A program made the translations under genes and the position numbers. A DNA stretch of 64,000 nucleotides. It comes from Vreelandella salicampi. GTDB lineage: Bacteria > Pseudomonadota > Gammaproteobacteria > Pseudomonadales > Halomonadaceae. Position 1 is the stretch's first letter. Each line of letters begins with the position of its first letter. The notes under the pieces are model-generated. The model was not told where the DNA came from, did not search any database, and was given only the letters and a program-made list of their open reading frames with translations. The stretch is taken from positions 33,870-97,869 of the forward strand of contig NZ_JACCDF010000015.1 of NCBI RefSeq assembly GCF_013415105.1. The letters run 5' to 3'. This document shows positions 1 through 9,635 of this stretch, one piece after another.

Positions 1-29
1 CGCACCTGGGTTTACTGACGCGACTCGGT

Positions 30-1148
30 TTACTGACGTAAATAGTGCGCCAGCTTGTCTTCATCCAACGTGAGGCCAAGCCCCGGCCCCTGGGGCAGTG
101 CCACTCCGAACTCGGTGTAATTCAGCGGCTTGACGACGATGTCGTCTTTAAGCAACAGCGGGCCAAACATCTCCGTGCCCCAAGCCATCTCGGGCAACGT
201 CGCCCAGGCGTGCAGCGAGGCCGCGGTGCCGATGCTGCCTTCGAGCAGCGTGCCGCCATAAAGGCCAACGCCGGCGGCTTGCGCCACGTGGGCAAGCTCC
301 AACACGCCGGAAATCCCGCCGGATTTCGCGATCTTCAGCGCAAATGCACCGCTGAAACCGCCGCATACCAGATCGAGCCCGTCGCGCGCGTTCTGCACCG
401 CTTCGTCGGCAAGCATTGGCACGTTGAAGCGGTTCGCCAGGCGAATCAGGCCAGCGTGTTCGCGCGCGGGAATAGGCTGCTCGACCAGCTCGATACCGGC
501 GTCCTGCAGTGCTTGAATGCCGCGTACAGCACTGGACTCATCCCACGCCTGATTGACATCCACTCGAACACTGGCCCGTTCGCCGAGCGCCTCTTTGATA
601 GCCGCCACGTGGCGCACATCTTGATCGACTGGATTCGCGCCGATTTTGAGTTTGAAATCGCCGTGACGGCGTTGCTCTAAGCGCAGCAGCGCTTCGTCGA
701 TATCTTTGGCGGTATCGCCGCTGGCCAACGTCCAAAGCACCGACAGGTGCTCTTGGCGCGCGCCGCCCAAAAGTTCCGCCACGCTTAAGTCCAAGCGCTT
801 GCCTTGAGCATCGAGAAGGGCTGTTTCTAGCGCGGATTTGGCAATCATGTTGCCGCGGGTATAACGATTAAGGCGGGCACGCAAGGCGTGAATATTGCTC
901 GACGGCTGACCGATCAGAAGCGGTGCCAAGTAGGTATCGATATTGCGTTTAATGCTCTCCGGGCTTTCCGGCCCGTAGGCGAGCCCACCGATGGTGGTGC
1001 CTTCGCCCAAGCCCTCGATACCGTCGGAGTGGCGCATGCGCACGATAACCATGGTTTGGCAGGCCATGGTGGTCATGGAAAGCTTGTGGGGACGGATGGT
1101 CGGTAAATCGACCAGTAGCGTCTCAATATGTTGGATGACGGTTGACAT
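30..1148 (-). CDS. catB: Muconate cycloisomerase
   Basis: A 372-residue enolase-superfamily enzyme that would convert cis,cis-muconate to muconolactone in the catechol branch of the beta-ketoadipate pathway, in the cytoplasm. The N-terminus reads VDLPTIRPHKL and is followed by GLGEGTTIGGLAYGPESP, both strong family signatures. The barrel carries a KLKIG catalytic-lysine motif (about residue 167), DVNQAW (about 199) and ADEA (about 247), which hold the catalytic base and metal ligands. Length matches characterised CatB proteins. No catA or catC is visible, so the rest of the catechol branch must lie left of the window or elsewhere. A chloromuconate cycloisomerase cannot be fully excluded from sequence alone. 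Confidence 0.93.
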   Translation of the reverse strand: MSTVIQHIETLLVDLPTIRPHKLSMTTMACQTMVIVRMRHSDGIEGLGEGTTIGGLAYGPESPESIKRNIDTYLAPLLIGQPSSNIHALRARLNRYTRGNMIAKSALETALLDAQGKRLDLSVAELLGGARQEHLSVLWTLASGDTAKDIDEALLRLEQRRHGDFKLKIGANPVDQDVRHVAAIKEALGERASVRVDVNQAWDESSAVRGIQALQDAGIELVEQPIPAREHAGLIRLANRFNVPMLADEAVQNARDGLDLVCGGFSGAFALKIAKSGGISGVLELAHVAQAAGVGLYGGTLLEGSIGTAASLHAWATLPEMAWGTEMFGPLLLKDDIVVKPLNYTEFGVALPQGPGLGLTLDEDKLAHYLRQ

Positions 1149-1548
1149 GACTTCTCCGGCGGCGGCAATCGTTTAACTGGATGGCAGTTTGATTGCGCTG
1201 AGAAGTCCTAACCAATATTGTTTGAGTGCCTCGTCATACCGTGAAGGTATTGCCTACACGCGATTCAGGCGGTCTTGACCAGCCTCTTCACTTCGCTTTA
1301 TTGTCCCGCTTACCGTCGCTTTTGGTTTTTTCTTATTATTTCAGCGAGTTAAGTTAAAAAAGTGCATTCACCCTGTATCGCGCAGGGCGTGTTATGCGTA
1401 CGACAAATGGATAATGCGCTTATCAAGTGAAGCTAATTCAGTAGGGCATGACACAACATCGGCCGAGCGCGAAGTTCGCGCACGGCCGATGTTGTAGAAG
1501 GAGACATTGTAGAAGCGGTAAAGGTGCCGTAATCGACTGATTTTTAGC
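1149..1548. other. Intergenic region between pobA 3' end and catB
   Basis: A 400-base stretch without a credible gene. It should carry the catB promoter near 1149-1250. It also holds a long palindrome at 1453-1495, listed separately. An AT-rich stretch lies around 1320-1365. No recognisable LysR CatR box or RNA gene was found by eye. Confidence 0.6.
1453..1495. repeat. Long near-perfect palindrome after pobA
   Basis: The left arm ACAACATCGGCCG (1453-1465) pairs with the right arm CGGCCGATGTTGT (1483-1495). The inner arms GCGCGAA and TTCGCGC also pair around a single G, giving about 20 base pairs with one A/A mismatch. It lies about 55 bases beyond the pobA stop on the minus strand. No T-run follows it on either strand, so it is not a classical intrinsic terminator. 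It may block 3' exonuclease decay or end transcription with Rho. Confidence 0.6.
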
Positions 1549-2793
<1,245 letters not shown>

Positions 2794-2850
2794 CACAAAT
2801 GTTCGCTGTACGGATTGTATTTTTCACTGAAACATCGACGTATATAAGGC

Positions 2851-2881
2851 ATTATTGGCAGACTTACTTGGATTATTGGCA
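2851..2881. promoter_or_regulatory. Direct repeat, candidate PobR (AraC-type) binding site
   Basis: ATTATTGGCA occurs exactly twice, at 2851-2860 and 2872-2881, 21 bases start to start, which is two helical turns. AraC/XylS activators with two helix-turn-helix units per subunit typically bind such same-face direct repeats. The pair lies between the divergent pobA and pobR genes, about 118 bases upstream of pobA and 55 upstream of pobR. Assignment to the adjacent AraC protein is inferred. Confidence 0.55.
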
Positions 2882-2935
2882 TATAACGACTCGACTTTCG
2901 TCGCAGTATAGGTCGCGACCCCTGCCGGAGGCACC

Positions 2936-3814
2936 ATGCAAAGCGCAACCGTTCCGGTCTTTAAGCTCTATGGCGAGACGCAGCACTGGCCGACGCCAGA
3001 TTTGCTTCACTGCGAATCAATCCCGGAGCGCAGTCGACTGCACAACTGGCACATTCGGCCACACCGTCACGCCGACTTGATTCACTTGCTACATCTTTCG
3101 GTAGGCTCGGTCACCCTAGAGCTCGAAGGCAACCGACAGTCCTATCAGGCACCGCTTTTCATCGTGGTGCCGGCCATGAGCATTCACGGCTTTGACTTTT
3201 CGCCAGATACCCAAGGCCACATTCTTACTTTAGCGCAACCGTTACTCGAACATTTAGAAGCTCGCCTAGGACCTCAAACACAGGTGCTCTACCAAGGCGG
3301 GGCGCATTCGCTGGGCGCCTCTTCCCAACGAATCGCCACGCTGGTCGAGCAGCTCAATGCAGAGTACCGCTCACCCGCGCCGGGGCGAGAGCCCTTGCTA
3401 GAAGCCTTGATAACCGCGCTCACCGTCGAAGCGTGGCGCTTAACGCTTGATCGGCCATCGCCAAGCGCGCTACCGCGTCACAGCGACCTCGCCCAATCCC
3501 ATTTGCACCGTTACCAGGCATTGATCGAAGAGCAATTTCGCCAGCAACCCAGCGTCGAGCATTTTGCGACTCAGCTCGGCGTTACCAGCGCGCACTTAAA
3601 TCTGCTCTGCCGCCGCTTGGCCGACCGCAGTGCGCTGCAGCTGCTGCACGCGCGCCTGCTGCTCGAAGCCAAGCGCCAGCTGACCTACACCAACATGACC
3701 GTAGGCCAGGTCGCCGATAGCCTGGGCTTTTCTGAACCGGCCTACTTCACCCGTTTTTTCAAGCGGCTAACGGGACTTTCCCCGCGCGATTTCCGCCGCC
3801 GCCAATTAGCGTGA
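2936..3814 (+). CDS. pobR: AraC-family regulator, probable PobR
   Basis: A 292-residue AraC/XylS-type regulator. An N-terminal cupin-like effector domain (about 20-170, with HIRPHRHADLIHLLHL) precedes two helix-turn-helix units (about 190-290). The C-terminus has the usual signature VGQVADSLGFSEPAYFTRFFKRLTG. It is divergent from pobA, and AraC-type PobR proteins activate pobA with 4-hydroxybenzoate in pseudomonads; that role is inferred here from position and architecture. A GGAGG ribosome site precedes the start. A GC-rich hairpin follows the stop, before the convergent TRAP genes. Confidence 0.85.
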   Translation: MQSATVPVFKLYGETQHWPTPDLLHCESIPERSRLHNWHIRPHRHADLIHLLHLSVGSVTLELEGNRQSYQAPLFIVVPAMSIHGFDFSPDTQGHILTLAQPLLEHLEARLGPQTQVLYQGGAHSLGASSQRIATLVEQLNAEYRSPAPGREPLLEALITALTVEAWRLTLDRPSPSALPRHSDLAQSHLHRYQALIEEQFRQQPSVEHFATQLGVTSAHLNLLCRRLADRSALQLLHARLLLEAKRQLTYTNMTVGQVADSLGFSEPAYFTRFFKRLTGLSPRDFRRRQLA

Positions 3815-3834
3815 CGTGCCACATAACGAAAGCA

Positions 3835-3862
3835 CCCCCGGCCAGCCAAGCTGACCCGGGGG
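3835..3862. terminator. Hairpin between convergent pobR and dctM
   Basis: CCCCCGG (3835-3841) pairs with CCGGGGG (3856-3862) in the gap between two convergent genes. There is no long T-run, so termination may be weak or Rho-assisted. Confidence 0.5.
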
Positions 3863-3886
3863 CGCATAGGCCAAAACGGGGTTTCG

Positions 3887-5176
3887 CTAGAGTAAGAAAA
3901 ACGTGGAGAGTACAGGGAAGACAATCAAAAGCGCCAAACGTAGCAGGTCAGAGACCACAAACGGCGCCACGCCGCGGAAAATTTCCCCCAATCCCACGTG
4001 CGGGGCCATTGCTTTGATCACGAACACGTTCATCCCCACCGGCGGCGTCATCAACCCAAGCTCCACAGTGAGCACGGTGATAATCCCAAACCACACGGGG
4101 TCGATACCCAGCGCCTGAATAATCGGGAACACCACCGGCACCGTAATCACCAGCATGGCAATGGAATCCATGAACATCCCGAGCACGAAGTAGAGCGCCA
4201 GAATGCACAGCACCACCACAATCGGCGCGAGATCCATACCGTAGAGCACATCGGTGATGGTGAACGAAATCCGCGATACCGAGATGAAGTAGCCGAGCAT
4301 ATCGGCGCCCACCAGCATGAAAAACACCACTGCCGAAAGCGCGAGCGTCTCCTGCACGGTGTGCCACAAGCCCTTAAAGCGCATCCCTTTAGCCAGCGCG
4401 TACAGCAGTGTCGCGAAAGCGCCGACGCTCGCCCCTTCGGTTGGGGTAAACGCGCCAAAATAGATGCCCAAAATCATCACCAGAAAAACGGCGAAAAACG
4501 GCAGCAGCCCCGAGAGCGAGGCGAATTTTTCGCGCCACGTGGTCGGCTCGCCCGCGACCGCCAATGACGGTTTCAAGTGCATCAACACGCTAACCGTGAT
4601 CGCGTACATCACCAAGCCCAGAAGCCCCGGTATTAACCCGGCCATGAACATATCGCCGACCGACTGCTCGGTGAGAATGGCGTAGATCAAAAGCGCAATT
4701 GAGGGCGGAATCATAATCCCCAACGTGCCACCCGCGGCTAGCGCCCCGGTGGCCAAGCCGCGATGGTAGCCGTAGCGCTCCATCTCTGGCAGTGCGACGC
4801 GGGTCATGGTGCTCGCAGTGGCAAGCGAGGAGCCGGAAATCGCCGAAAAAATCCCGCACGACCCAATGGCGGCTATCGCAAGGCCGCCTTTCCAGCCGCC
4901 GCAAATCACCCGCGTAGACTGAAAAAGCTTGCCCGCCATGCCCGAATGGGCTGCGAGCACGCCCATAAAGATAAACATCGGCACCGCGCTAAAGCTGTAG
5001 TTGGAGAGCACCTCCACCGGTACGGTCTTAAGCTGCGAAATCGCAGCGCCCCAGCTGATCACTTGGGCAAACCCCACCGTACCGACAATCAGCATGGTCA
5101 GCGCCACGGGCACGCGCAGTATCATCAGCACCAACAGCAGGCCAAGCCCCACGGCGCCTATCATTTCACTTCCCAT
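3887..5176 (-). CDS. TRAP transporter large permease (DctM)
   Basis: A 429-residue DctM/TRAP-T integral membrane protein with about 12 predicted hydrophobic segments. It would move substrate with a sodium gradient after hand-off from the periplasmic binding protein. Family motifs include GSSLATASTMTRVALPEM and GGTLGIMIPPSIALLIYA, and near the C-terminus MTPPVGMNVFVIKA. It overlaps the small permease gene by 11 bases, so the two are translationally coupled. The operon order is P-Q-M on the minus strand. Its place between pobA/pobR and the p-cresol operon suggests an aromatic acid such as 4-hydroxybenzoate as substrate, but sequence does not show the ligand. Confidence 0.93.
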   Translation of the reverse strand: MGSEMIGAVGLGLLLVLMILRVPVALTMLIVGTVGFAQVISWGAAISQLKTVPVEVLSNYSFSAVPMFIFMGVLAAHSGMAGKLFQSTRVICGGWKGGLAIAAIGSCGIFSAISGSSLATASTMTRVALPEMERYGYHRGLATGALAAGGTLGIMIPPSIALLIYAILTEQSVGDMFMAGLIPGLLGLVMYAITVSVLMHLKPSLAVAGEPTTWREKFASLSGLLPFFAVFLVMILGIYFGAFTPTEGASVGAFATLLYALAKGMRFKGLWHTVQETLALSAVVFFMLVGADMLGYFISVSRISFTITDVLYGMDLAPIVVVLCILALYFVLGMFMDSIAMLVITVPVVFPIIQALGIDPVWFGIITVLTVELGLMTPPVGMNVFVIKAMAPHVGLGEIFRGVAPFVVSDLLRLALLIVFPVLSTFFLL

Positions 5177-5723
5177 GGTGCGCCTCCGACTTGATCGATT
5201 TTTCCTCGGCGTCGCCCGCTTCCACGCCGAAAAGTGCCCCTAAGAGCGCATGTATCAGCGCGCGCACACCAAGCAGCAAACTTAATCCGGCGGCGAAGGC
5301 GAAGATCGGGCCCATAGGCAAGCGTAAATCCTGGGTGACCTCGCCGTGGCGTGTCGCAGCGCTTGCCGAGTCTAACAGGCCGCTGAACAGCACCCACCCC
5401 AATACCGCAAACCCCAACAGGTAAACGCCGTGTACACGGGTTTTCACTGCCGGCGAAAGGCCATGGGTGAAGGCTTCAACCACCACCTGGCTCTTCTCCA
5501 CATTGGCCGCCATCGCCGCGAGTAGCGACATCAACATGAGGTAACTGACCAGCTCCACACTGCCACTCACGCTCAACGCAATGGCGCCGCCAGTCACGCG
5601 TGAAAGATAACGCGTGGCCACATCGGCGATGGTCACACCTAACAGCGCCACCAGCGCCACGCCGGCAATCACCCCAGCAACAAGGGCCAGCCAGTGGCTG
5701 GCCCTTTGTAGGAAAAATGGCAT
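5166..5723 (-). CDS. TRAP transporter small permease (DctQ)
   Basis: A 185-residue DctQ-type protein with four hydrophobic segments (about 12-35, 55-80, 95-120, 135-155). It pairs with the large permease at the inner membrane. The C-terminal tail is cytoplasmic-looking and charged. It starts 6 bases after the binding-protein gene and overlaps dctM. DctQ sequences are poorly conserved, so the call rests on topology plus its position between the P and M genes. Confidence 0.88.
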   Translation of the reverse strand: MPFFLQRASHWLALVAGVIAGVALVALLGVTIADVATRYLSRVTGGAIALSVSGSVELVSYLMLMSLLAAMAANVEKSQVVVEAFTHGLSPAVKTRVHGVYLLGFAVLGWVLFSGLLDSASAATRHGEVTQDLRLPMGPIFAFAAGLSLLLGVRALIHALLGALFGVEAGDAEEKSIKSEAHHGK

Positions 5724-5729
5724 AACGCG

Positions 5730-6761
5730 TTACCCTTGCTCAGGCGCGCAGGATTCACTTGCCGCTAGTGCCGCGTCGTACACCTCACGACCAGGCAGCC
5801 CACGCTCTTCAAGTCGGTCGAGATAGGACTCGATACCCGCCTGCAGCGGTGCTTGCCAATCCGGATGCTCCAGCGGATTTTCAATCTCGCGGATGGTATG
5901 GCCGGCATCCTTCGCTTCTTGCTTACCTTCCACATCCAGGCGGTCAAACACTTCGCCGGCGTTTTCCGCCCAACGCATGCCAGAGTTAGCATCAATCACT
6001 GCTTGCTGCTCGGGTGTCAGGCCATCGTAAGCGCGCTGGCTCATGGTGGCGACGAAAATCAGCGTGTAAAACGGCACTTCGGTGTGGTACTCAACCAACT
6101 CATTAATGCGGAAGCCTTTCAGCCCTTCCCACGGGAAGCTAAGCCCGTCGATGACGCCACGCTGCATGGAGGTGTAGATATCCGGCGCCGGCATACCTAC
6201 CGGGTTGGCGCCCATGTTTTCAAGCATCTCACCGGCAACGGCCGTCGGGCGACGAATGCGTAGCCCTTCAAGATCTGCGGGCACTTGGACATCAGTATCG
6301 ATGGTATGAATGCCGCCTGGGCCGGTGGTGAACATAAACAGCGGGCGGGTATCGGCGTACTCGTCGTCTAAATGGCCATCGTCGTAAAGCGTTTGCAGCA
6401 CGCAGGCGCCTTGGGTGGCGGTAGTGGCAACGCCGGGAAGCTCGACAATTTGGGAAAGCGGGAAGCGACCTGCGGTGTAGCCCTGTGCCGTCGCGCTGAT
6501 ATCGGCGATACCATTGGCAGCCGCCTCATAGAGAGAGTCAGGCTTTGCCAGTGTGCCGGAGGGGAACATTTCCACTCGAAGCTCACCGCCGGATTCCTCT
6601 TCAACCGTGGCCACCCACTGCTCGAAGACTCCCTGGTTAACGCCGGAAGCACCCGGCCAGAAGTGCGCCATACGCAAGGTGGTGGAGGCTTGAACGGCGG
6701 AGCTAGCGGCCAGCCCGGCGATAGACGCCGCCAGCAGGCAGGAAGTAAAGCATGTTTTCAT
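5730..6761 (-). CDS. TRAP transporter substrate-binding protein (DctP)
   Basis: A periplasmic DctP-family binding protein of about 343 residues with a signal peptide ending near AVQAS-TTLRMAHFWP. The conserved ligand-binding region includes LRIRRPTAVAGEMLENMGANPVGMP, whose arginine usually clamps a substrate carboxylate, followed by the typical GVIDGLSFPWEG. The start at 6761 has better Shine-Dalgarno spacing (GGAG) than the ATG six bases upstream. It is the first gene of the P-Q-M operon. A 20-base palindrome lies about 80-100 bases upstream. Confidence 0.92.
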   Translation of the reverse strand: MKTCFTSCLLAASIAGLAASSAVQASTTLRMAHFWPGASGVNQGVFEQWVATVEEESGGELRVEMFPSGTLAKPDSLYEAAANGIADISATAQGYTAGRFPLSQIVELPGVATTATQGACVLQTLYDDGHLDDEYADTRPLFMFTTGPGGIHTIDTDVQVPADLEGLRIRRPTAVAGEMLENMGANPVGMPAPDIYTSMQRGVIDGLSFPWEGLKGFRINELVEYHTEVPFYTLIFVATMSQRAYDGLTPEQQAVIDANSGMRWAENAGEVFDRLDVEGKQEAKDAGHTIREIENPLEHPDWQAPLQAGIESYLDRLEERGLPGREVYDAALAASESCAPEQG

Positions 6762-6843
6762 GTTCATTCTCCGGGGTGTGTTATGTATTAACCACTTATT
6801 ATTATGAGCGAAGTGTTCCGTGAATATATCGCATTTATTCGCA

Positions 6844-6863
6844 TAGTGAACATTGGTTCGCTA
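6844..6863. promoter_or_regulatory. Palindrome TAGTGAAC-N4-GTTCGCTA before TRAP operon
   Basis: This 20-base element matches the perfect palindrome TAGCGAAC-N4-GTTCGCTA at 12362-12381 at 15 of 16 arm positions with identical spacing. It lies about 80 bases upstream of the TRAP binding-protein gene. The shared element suggests one transcription factor acting on both the p-cresol and TRAP operons. Which protein binds is unknown. Confidence 0.55.
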
Positions 6864-7026
6864 TTTCATACAGAAAGGTAAACTGCCTAGCCCCCTAGCG
6901 AAACGCGACTTTGGTCGGACATGATTAAAATGAGAGTGATCGATTAACCCAGCCGCCGCACCAATTCAATAAAGCAGATAACCAGTATCGATGCCATGAC
7001 GGTAGGAGTGTCAGCGTATTTAGGCT

Positions 7027-7065
7027 AAAAAAGTGATCCTGCTCGGCATCGCGCCGAACGGGATC
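7027..7065 (-). terminator. Intrinsic terminator of p-cresol operon
   Basis: On the minus strand GATCC and GGATC arms enclose TCGGC/GCCGA arms, followed by six T residues (A-run at 7027-7032 on the plus strand). It lies just beyond the stop of the last gene of the operon at 7088. Confidence 0.75.
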
Positions 7066-7087
7066 TCAAAAGGAAAGGGAAAGGGCT

Positions 7088-7999
7088 TTAAAAGAACTTG
7101 GTCAGTTGTAGACGCACGGTATCGCCTTCGCTCTCCAGGCCTTTTAAGCCACCTGCTTCGGCGTCGTATTCATTATAGTAAGCACCTTTGAGCATCACCC
7201 CGGCGCTGGGCCAAAGGTAGCCAGCTTCAGCGCCAACGGCATGACGTTCGGCCTCTGCATCTGAGGGAGCGCCATCGTCGTCGGCCTCCAGCTGCCAGGC
7301 GTTGTAGCCCACAAGCCCAAGCTCCAGACCGTTCTCCAACCGATGACCAATGCCCCACTCCACGAGCCAGCTATCGCCTGGGGTAATGCCGGTATCATCC
7401 TGCTTGGTCTTAATCTCGTAGCGCGACAGCGCGGAAACGTTCCATGTTTTCTTCGCATCAAAGTGCCACATGCCGCCCAGTGTCAGCATGGTGGAACCGA
7501 AGCCTTTGCCCACCGAGGCGGGATTCCCAGCGTCGAAGTCAGCTGTGTCGAACCAGTGGCCAGCGGCGAAGGTGGCATCCCACTGTTTGCCGTGCCAGCC
7601 CAATATCACTGGGCCGACAAACAAATCACCGATGCCGTCATCGTCAAAACGCTGCCCACCAGCAACGTCAAAATCAAACGCGATATCCAGCATGGGGATA
7701 ATCGTTTCCATTCCATAATCAGCTCCCAGGAACGTCCTATCCGTCATCCAAATAAGGCGGTGGGCTAATGCGTTGACTGTGCCATTGTTATTGCCTGGCA
7801 CCGCATTACCCTCTGTGCCGTTAAACTGATCGACGTCGTATTGAAACAAGTAGCCACGATAGTAAAGCCCAGCAGGCGGTGCTGCCGCCGAACCAAGCCC
7901 TTCGATACCGGGCGGATAGTGACCATTGACAGCTAAGGCTGTGGGCACAGCAATGCTCGCACCGAGCGTTGCCAAGCATAGGGTGACTGTTTTTTTCAT
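7088..7999 (-). CDS. Outer-membrane SphA/MetA-type aromatic-uptake protein
   Basis: A 303-residue protein with a clear signal peptide (MKKTVTLCLATLGASIAVPTALA) and a beta-barrel pattern ending in phenylalanine (LQLTKFF), typical of outer-membrane insertion. It resembles the family annotated 'protein involved in meta-pathway of phenol degradation', thought to help hydrophobic aromatics cross the outer membrane. It is the last gene of the p-cresol operon, 105 bases after the aldehyde dehydrogenase and followed by a terminator. The function for p-cresol entry is inferred from family and position. Confidence 0.78.
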   Translation of the reverse strand: MKKTVTLCLATLGASIAVPTALAVNGHYPPGIEGLGSAAAPPAGLYYRGYLFQYDVDQFNGTEGNAVPGNNNGTVNALAHRLIWMTDRTFLGADYGMETIIPMLDIAFDFDVAGGQRFDDDGIGDLFVGPVILGWHGKQWDATFAAGHWFDTADFDAGNPASVGKGFGSTMLTLGGMWHFDAKKTWNVSALSRYEIKTKQDDTGITPGDSWLVEWGIGHRLENGLELGLVGYNAWQLEADDDGAPSDAEAERHAVGAEAGYLWPSAGVMLKGAYYNEYDAEAGGLKGLESEGDTVRLQLTKFF

Positions 8000-8104
8000 G
8001 GCTTATTGTCTCTTTTATCGTCAGCCGCCTTGCTATCCGCTCGCAGTGAGCCGATAGCAAGCGTGGTAAAAAAATAGGAATCAAAAAGTACGCGCAATGC
8101 TGGT

Positions 8105-9577
8105 TTAGAATGGGTAGCCGCGCGGGGCATGCTGCACGCTGATCCAATGGTCAGTGGTAAATTCCTCAATTGCCCAATCACCGTTAAAGCGGCCAAGTCC
8201 GGAGTTTTTCTCGCCGCCAAAGGGTACGTGCGCTTCGTCGTTTACTGGCATGTCATTAACGTGCGTCATGCCCGCCTTGATGCGTTGGGCAAAGCGCAAC
8301 CCTCGCTCCAGGTCGCCACTGAACACCGCGCTGGAAAGCCCGTATTCGGTGCCATTGGCGAGCTCCAGTGCATGAGCCTCGTCGCGGGCTTTCTGGATGC
8401 CTACCAGCGGGCCGAAAATTTCCTCGCGACTGATCTCCATATCAGGTGTCACATCGCCGAACACAAACGGCGGCACCATCTGGCCATCGATTGTTCCTTC
8501 CAGCAGAACAGTGGCGCCCTCTCGTTTAGCGGTGGCGATTTTCGTCTCCAATCCTTCGCGTTGTTTGGCATTAATCACCGGCCCCACCACGGTCGCCATA
8601 TCGCTTGGGTCACCGACCTGTAGCATCTTCACCTTGGTCACGAAGCGTTCCACGAACGCGTCGTAGAGGTTTTCATCCACGATGATGCGGTTTATCGCCA
8701 TGCAGATCTGGCCTTGATGGAGAAACTTGCCCATTGCCGCGGCGTTGACCGCCTGATCAAGATCAGCGTCATCCAGCACAACAAAGGGACTGTTGCCACC
8801 TAGCTCTAACGATACCTTCTTGATATGTGTGCCACCGCTGGCAATGCGGCCGATGCCACGGCCGACCTGGGTAGAGCCAGTAAACGAGATCAGCCGCGGC
8901 ACGCGATGCTCAACGAAGGCATCACCGATTTCGCTACCCGCACCCACGACTACGCTGAGTAGCCCCTTGGGCAGGCCGGCCTCTTCAAAAATCTTCGCCA
9001 GTAGCAAACCGCCGGTAACCGGTGTGTCGCTTGCCGGCTTGACCACTACGGCGTTACCCAGAGCAAGGGCAGGCGCAATGGAGCGCTGAGATAAATGCAG
9101 CGGAAAATTCCACGGGCTGATCACGCCGACAACACCTAACGGCTTGCGATAAACACGGTTCTCCTTACCCGGCACGTTGGATGCTAGCGTCATACCTTGC
9201 ACGCGCCCCGGCATGCTCGCAGCTTCCTGGGTAATACCGCGGGCGGCCCCCCACTCCACGTTGGCTTTAAGCCGAGTGCTGCCCGATTCGCGAATCAGCC
9301 AATCGATAATCTCGTCCTTGCGCGCGTCAAAGATCGCAACCACACGCTGCATCAAATCGGCACGCTCAGCGGGCGGCGTGACTGCCCATTCGGCCTGGGC
9401 TTTTTCTGCCGCGCCAAAGGCTGCGTCCAAATCATCTCGGTTCGCCAAGCGTGTTGACAGTAATGCGCTGCCATCGTAAGGGTTGCTTACCTCGACGGTG
9501 CGCTCGCTTTTTCCTTCGCGCCACTCGCCAGCAATAGGCTGAAGGTAAAAATCACTGTAAGTGTTGCTCATCATCAA
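8105..9577 (-). CDS. pchA: 4-hydroxybenzaldehyde dehydrogenase (PchA-type)
   Basis: A 490-residue NAD(P)-dependent aldehyde dehydrogenase. The catalytic glutamate is in LELGGNSP (about residue 256) and the catalytic cysteine in [11 protein letters not shown] (about 290); the nucleotide site includes ISPWNFPL and SFTGST. It resembles benzaldehyde and vanillin dehydrogenases. Next to the p-cresol methylhydroxylase genes, it most likely oxidises 4-hydroxybenzaldehyde to 4-hydroxybenzoate, feeding pobA. In Pseudomonas the order is pchA-C-X-F; here the aldehyde dehydrogenase is last (C-X-F-A). The substrate is inferred from context, and vanillin is an alternative. Confidence 0.87.
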   Translation of the reverse strand: MMMSNTYSDFYLQPIAGEWREGKSERTVEVSNPYDGSALLSTRLANRDDLDAAFGAAEKAQAEWAVTPPAERADLMQRVVAIFDARKDEIIDWLIRESGSTRLKANVEWGAARGITQEAASMPGRVQGMTLASNVPGKENRVYRKPLGVVGVISPWNFPLHLSQRSIAPALALGNAVVVKPASDTPVTGGLLLAKIFEEAGLPKGLLSVVVGAGSEIGDAFVEHRVPRLISFTGSTQVGRGIGRIASGGTHIKKVSLELGGNSPFVVLDDADLDQAVNAAAMGKFLHQGQICMAINRIIVDENLYDAFVERFVTKVKMLQVGDPSDMATVVGPVINAKQREGLETKIATAKREGATVLLEGTIDGQMVPPFVFGDVTPDMEISREEIFGPLVGIQKARDEAHALELANGTEYGLSSAVFSGDLERGLRFAQRIKAGMTHVNDMPVNDEAHVPFGGEKNSGLGRFNGDWAIEEFTTDHWISVQHAPRGYPF

Positions 9578-9635
9578 AACTCCTGCTTCATTGTCTCACC
9601 TGATCGTACTGTCTCGCCTGATCGCACTAACGGCG

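Larger units (their letters stand above)
6768..7087. other. Intergenic region, TRAP promoter and pch operon end
   Basis: A 320-base gap. It contains the promoter side of the TRAP operon, the palindrome at 6844-6863, and at the right end the terminator hairpin of the p-cresol operon. No sigma-54 -24/-12 motif was found on the TRAP side and no small gene is supported. Confidence 0.6.

Noticed and set aside
45..680. Open frame opposite catB
   Set aside because: It is fully antisense to a gene with clear family signatures and has no recognisable motif; it reflects the high GC of the coding strand.
4763..5194. Histidine-rich plus-strand open frame opposite the TRAP permease
   Set aside because: It is the complement of a hydrophobic membrane protein; the His/Gln/Arg richness is an artefact of that.
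6768..6843. Sigma-54 promoter for the first TRAP operon
   Set aside because: No GG-N10-GC pair of acceptable quality lies between the palindrome and the TRAP start on the minus strand.
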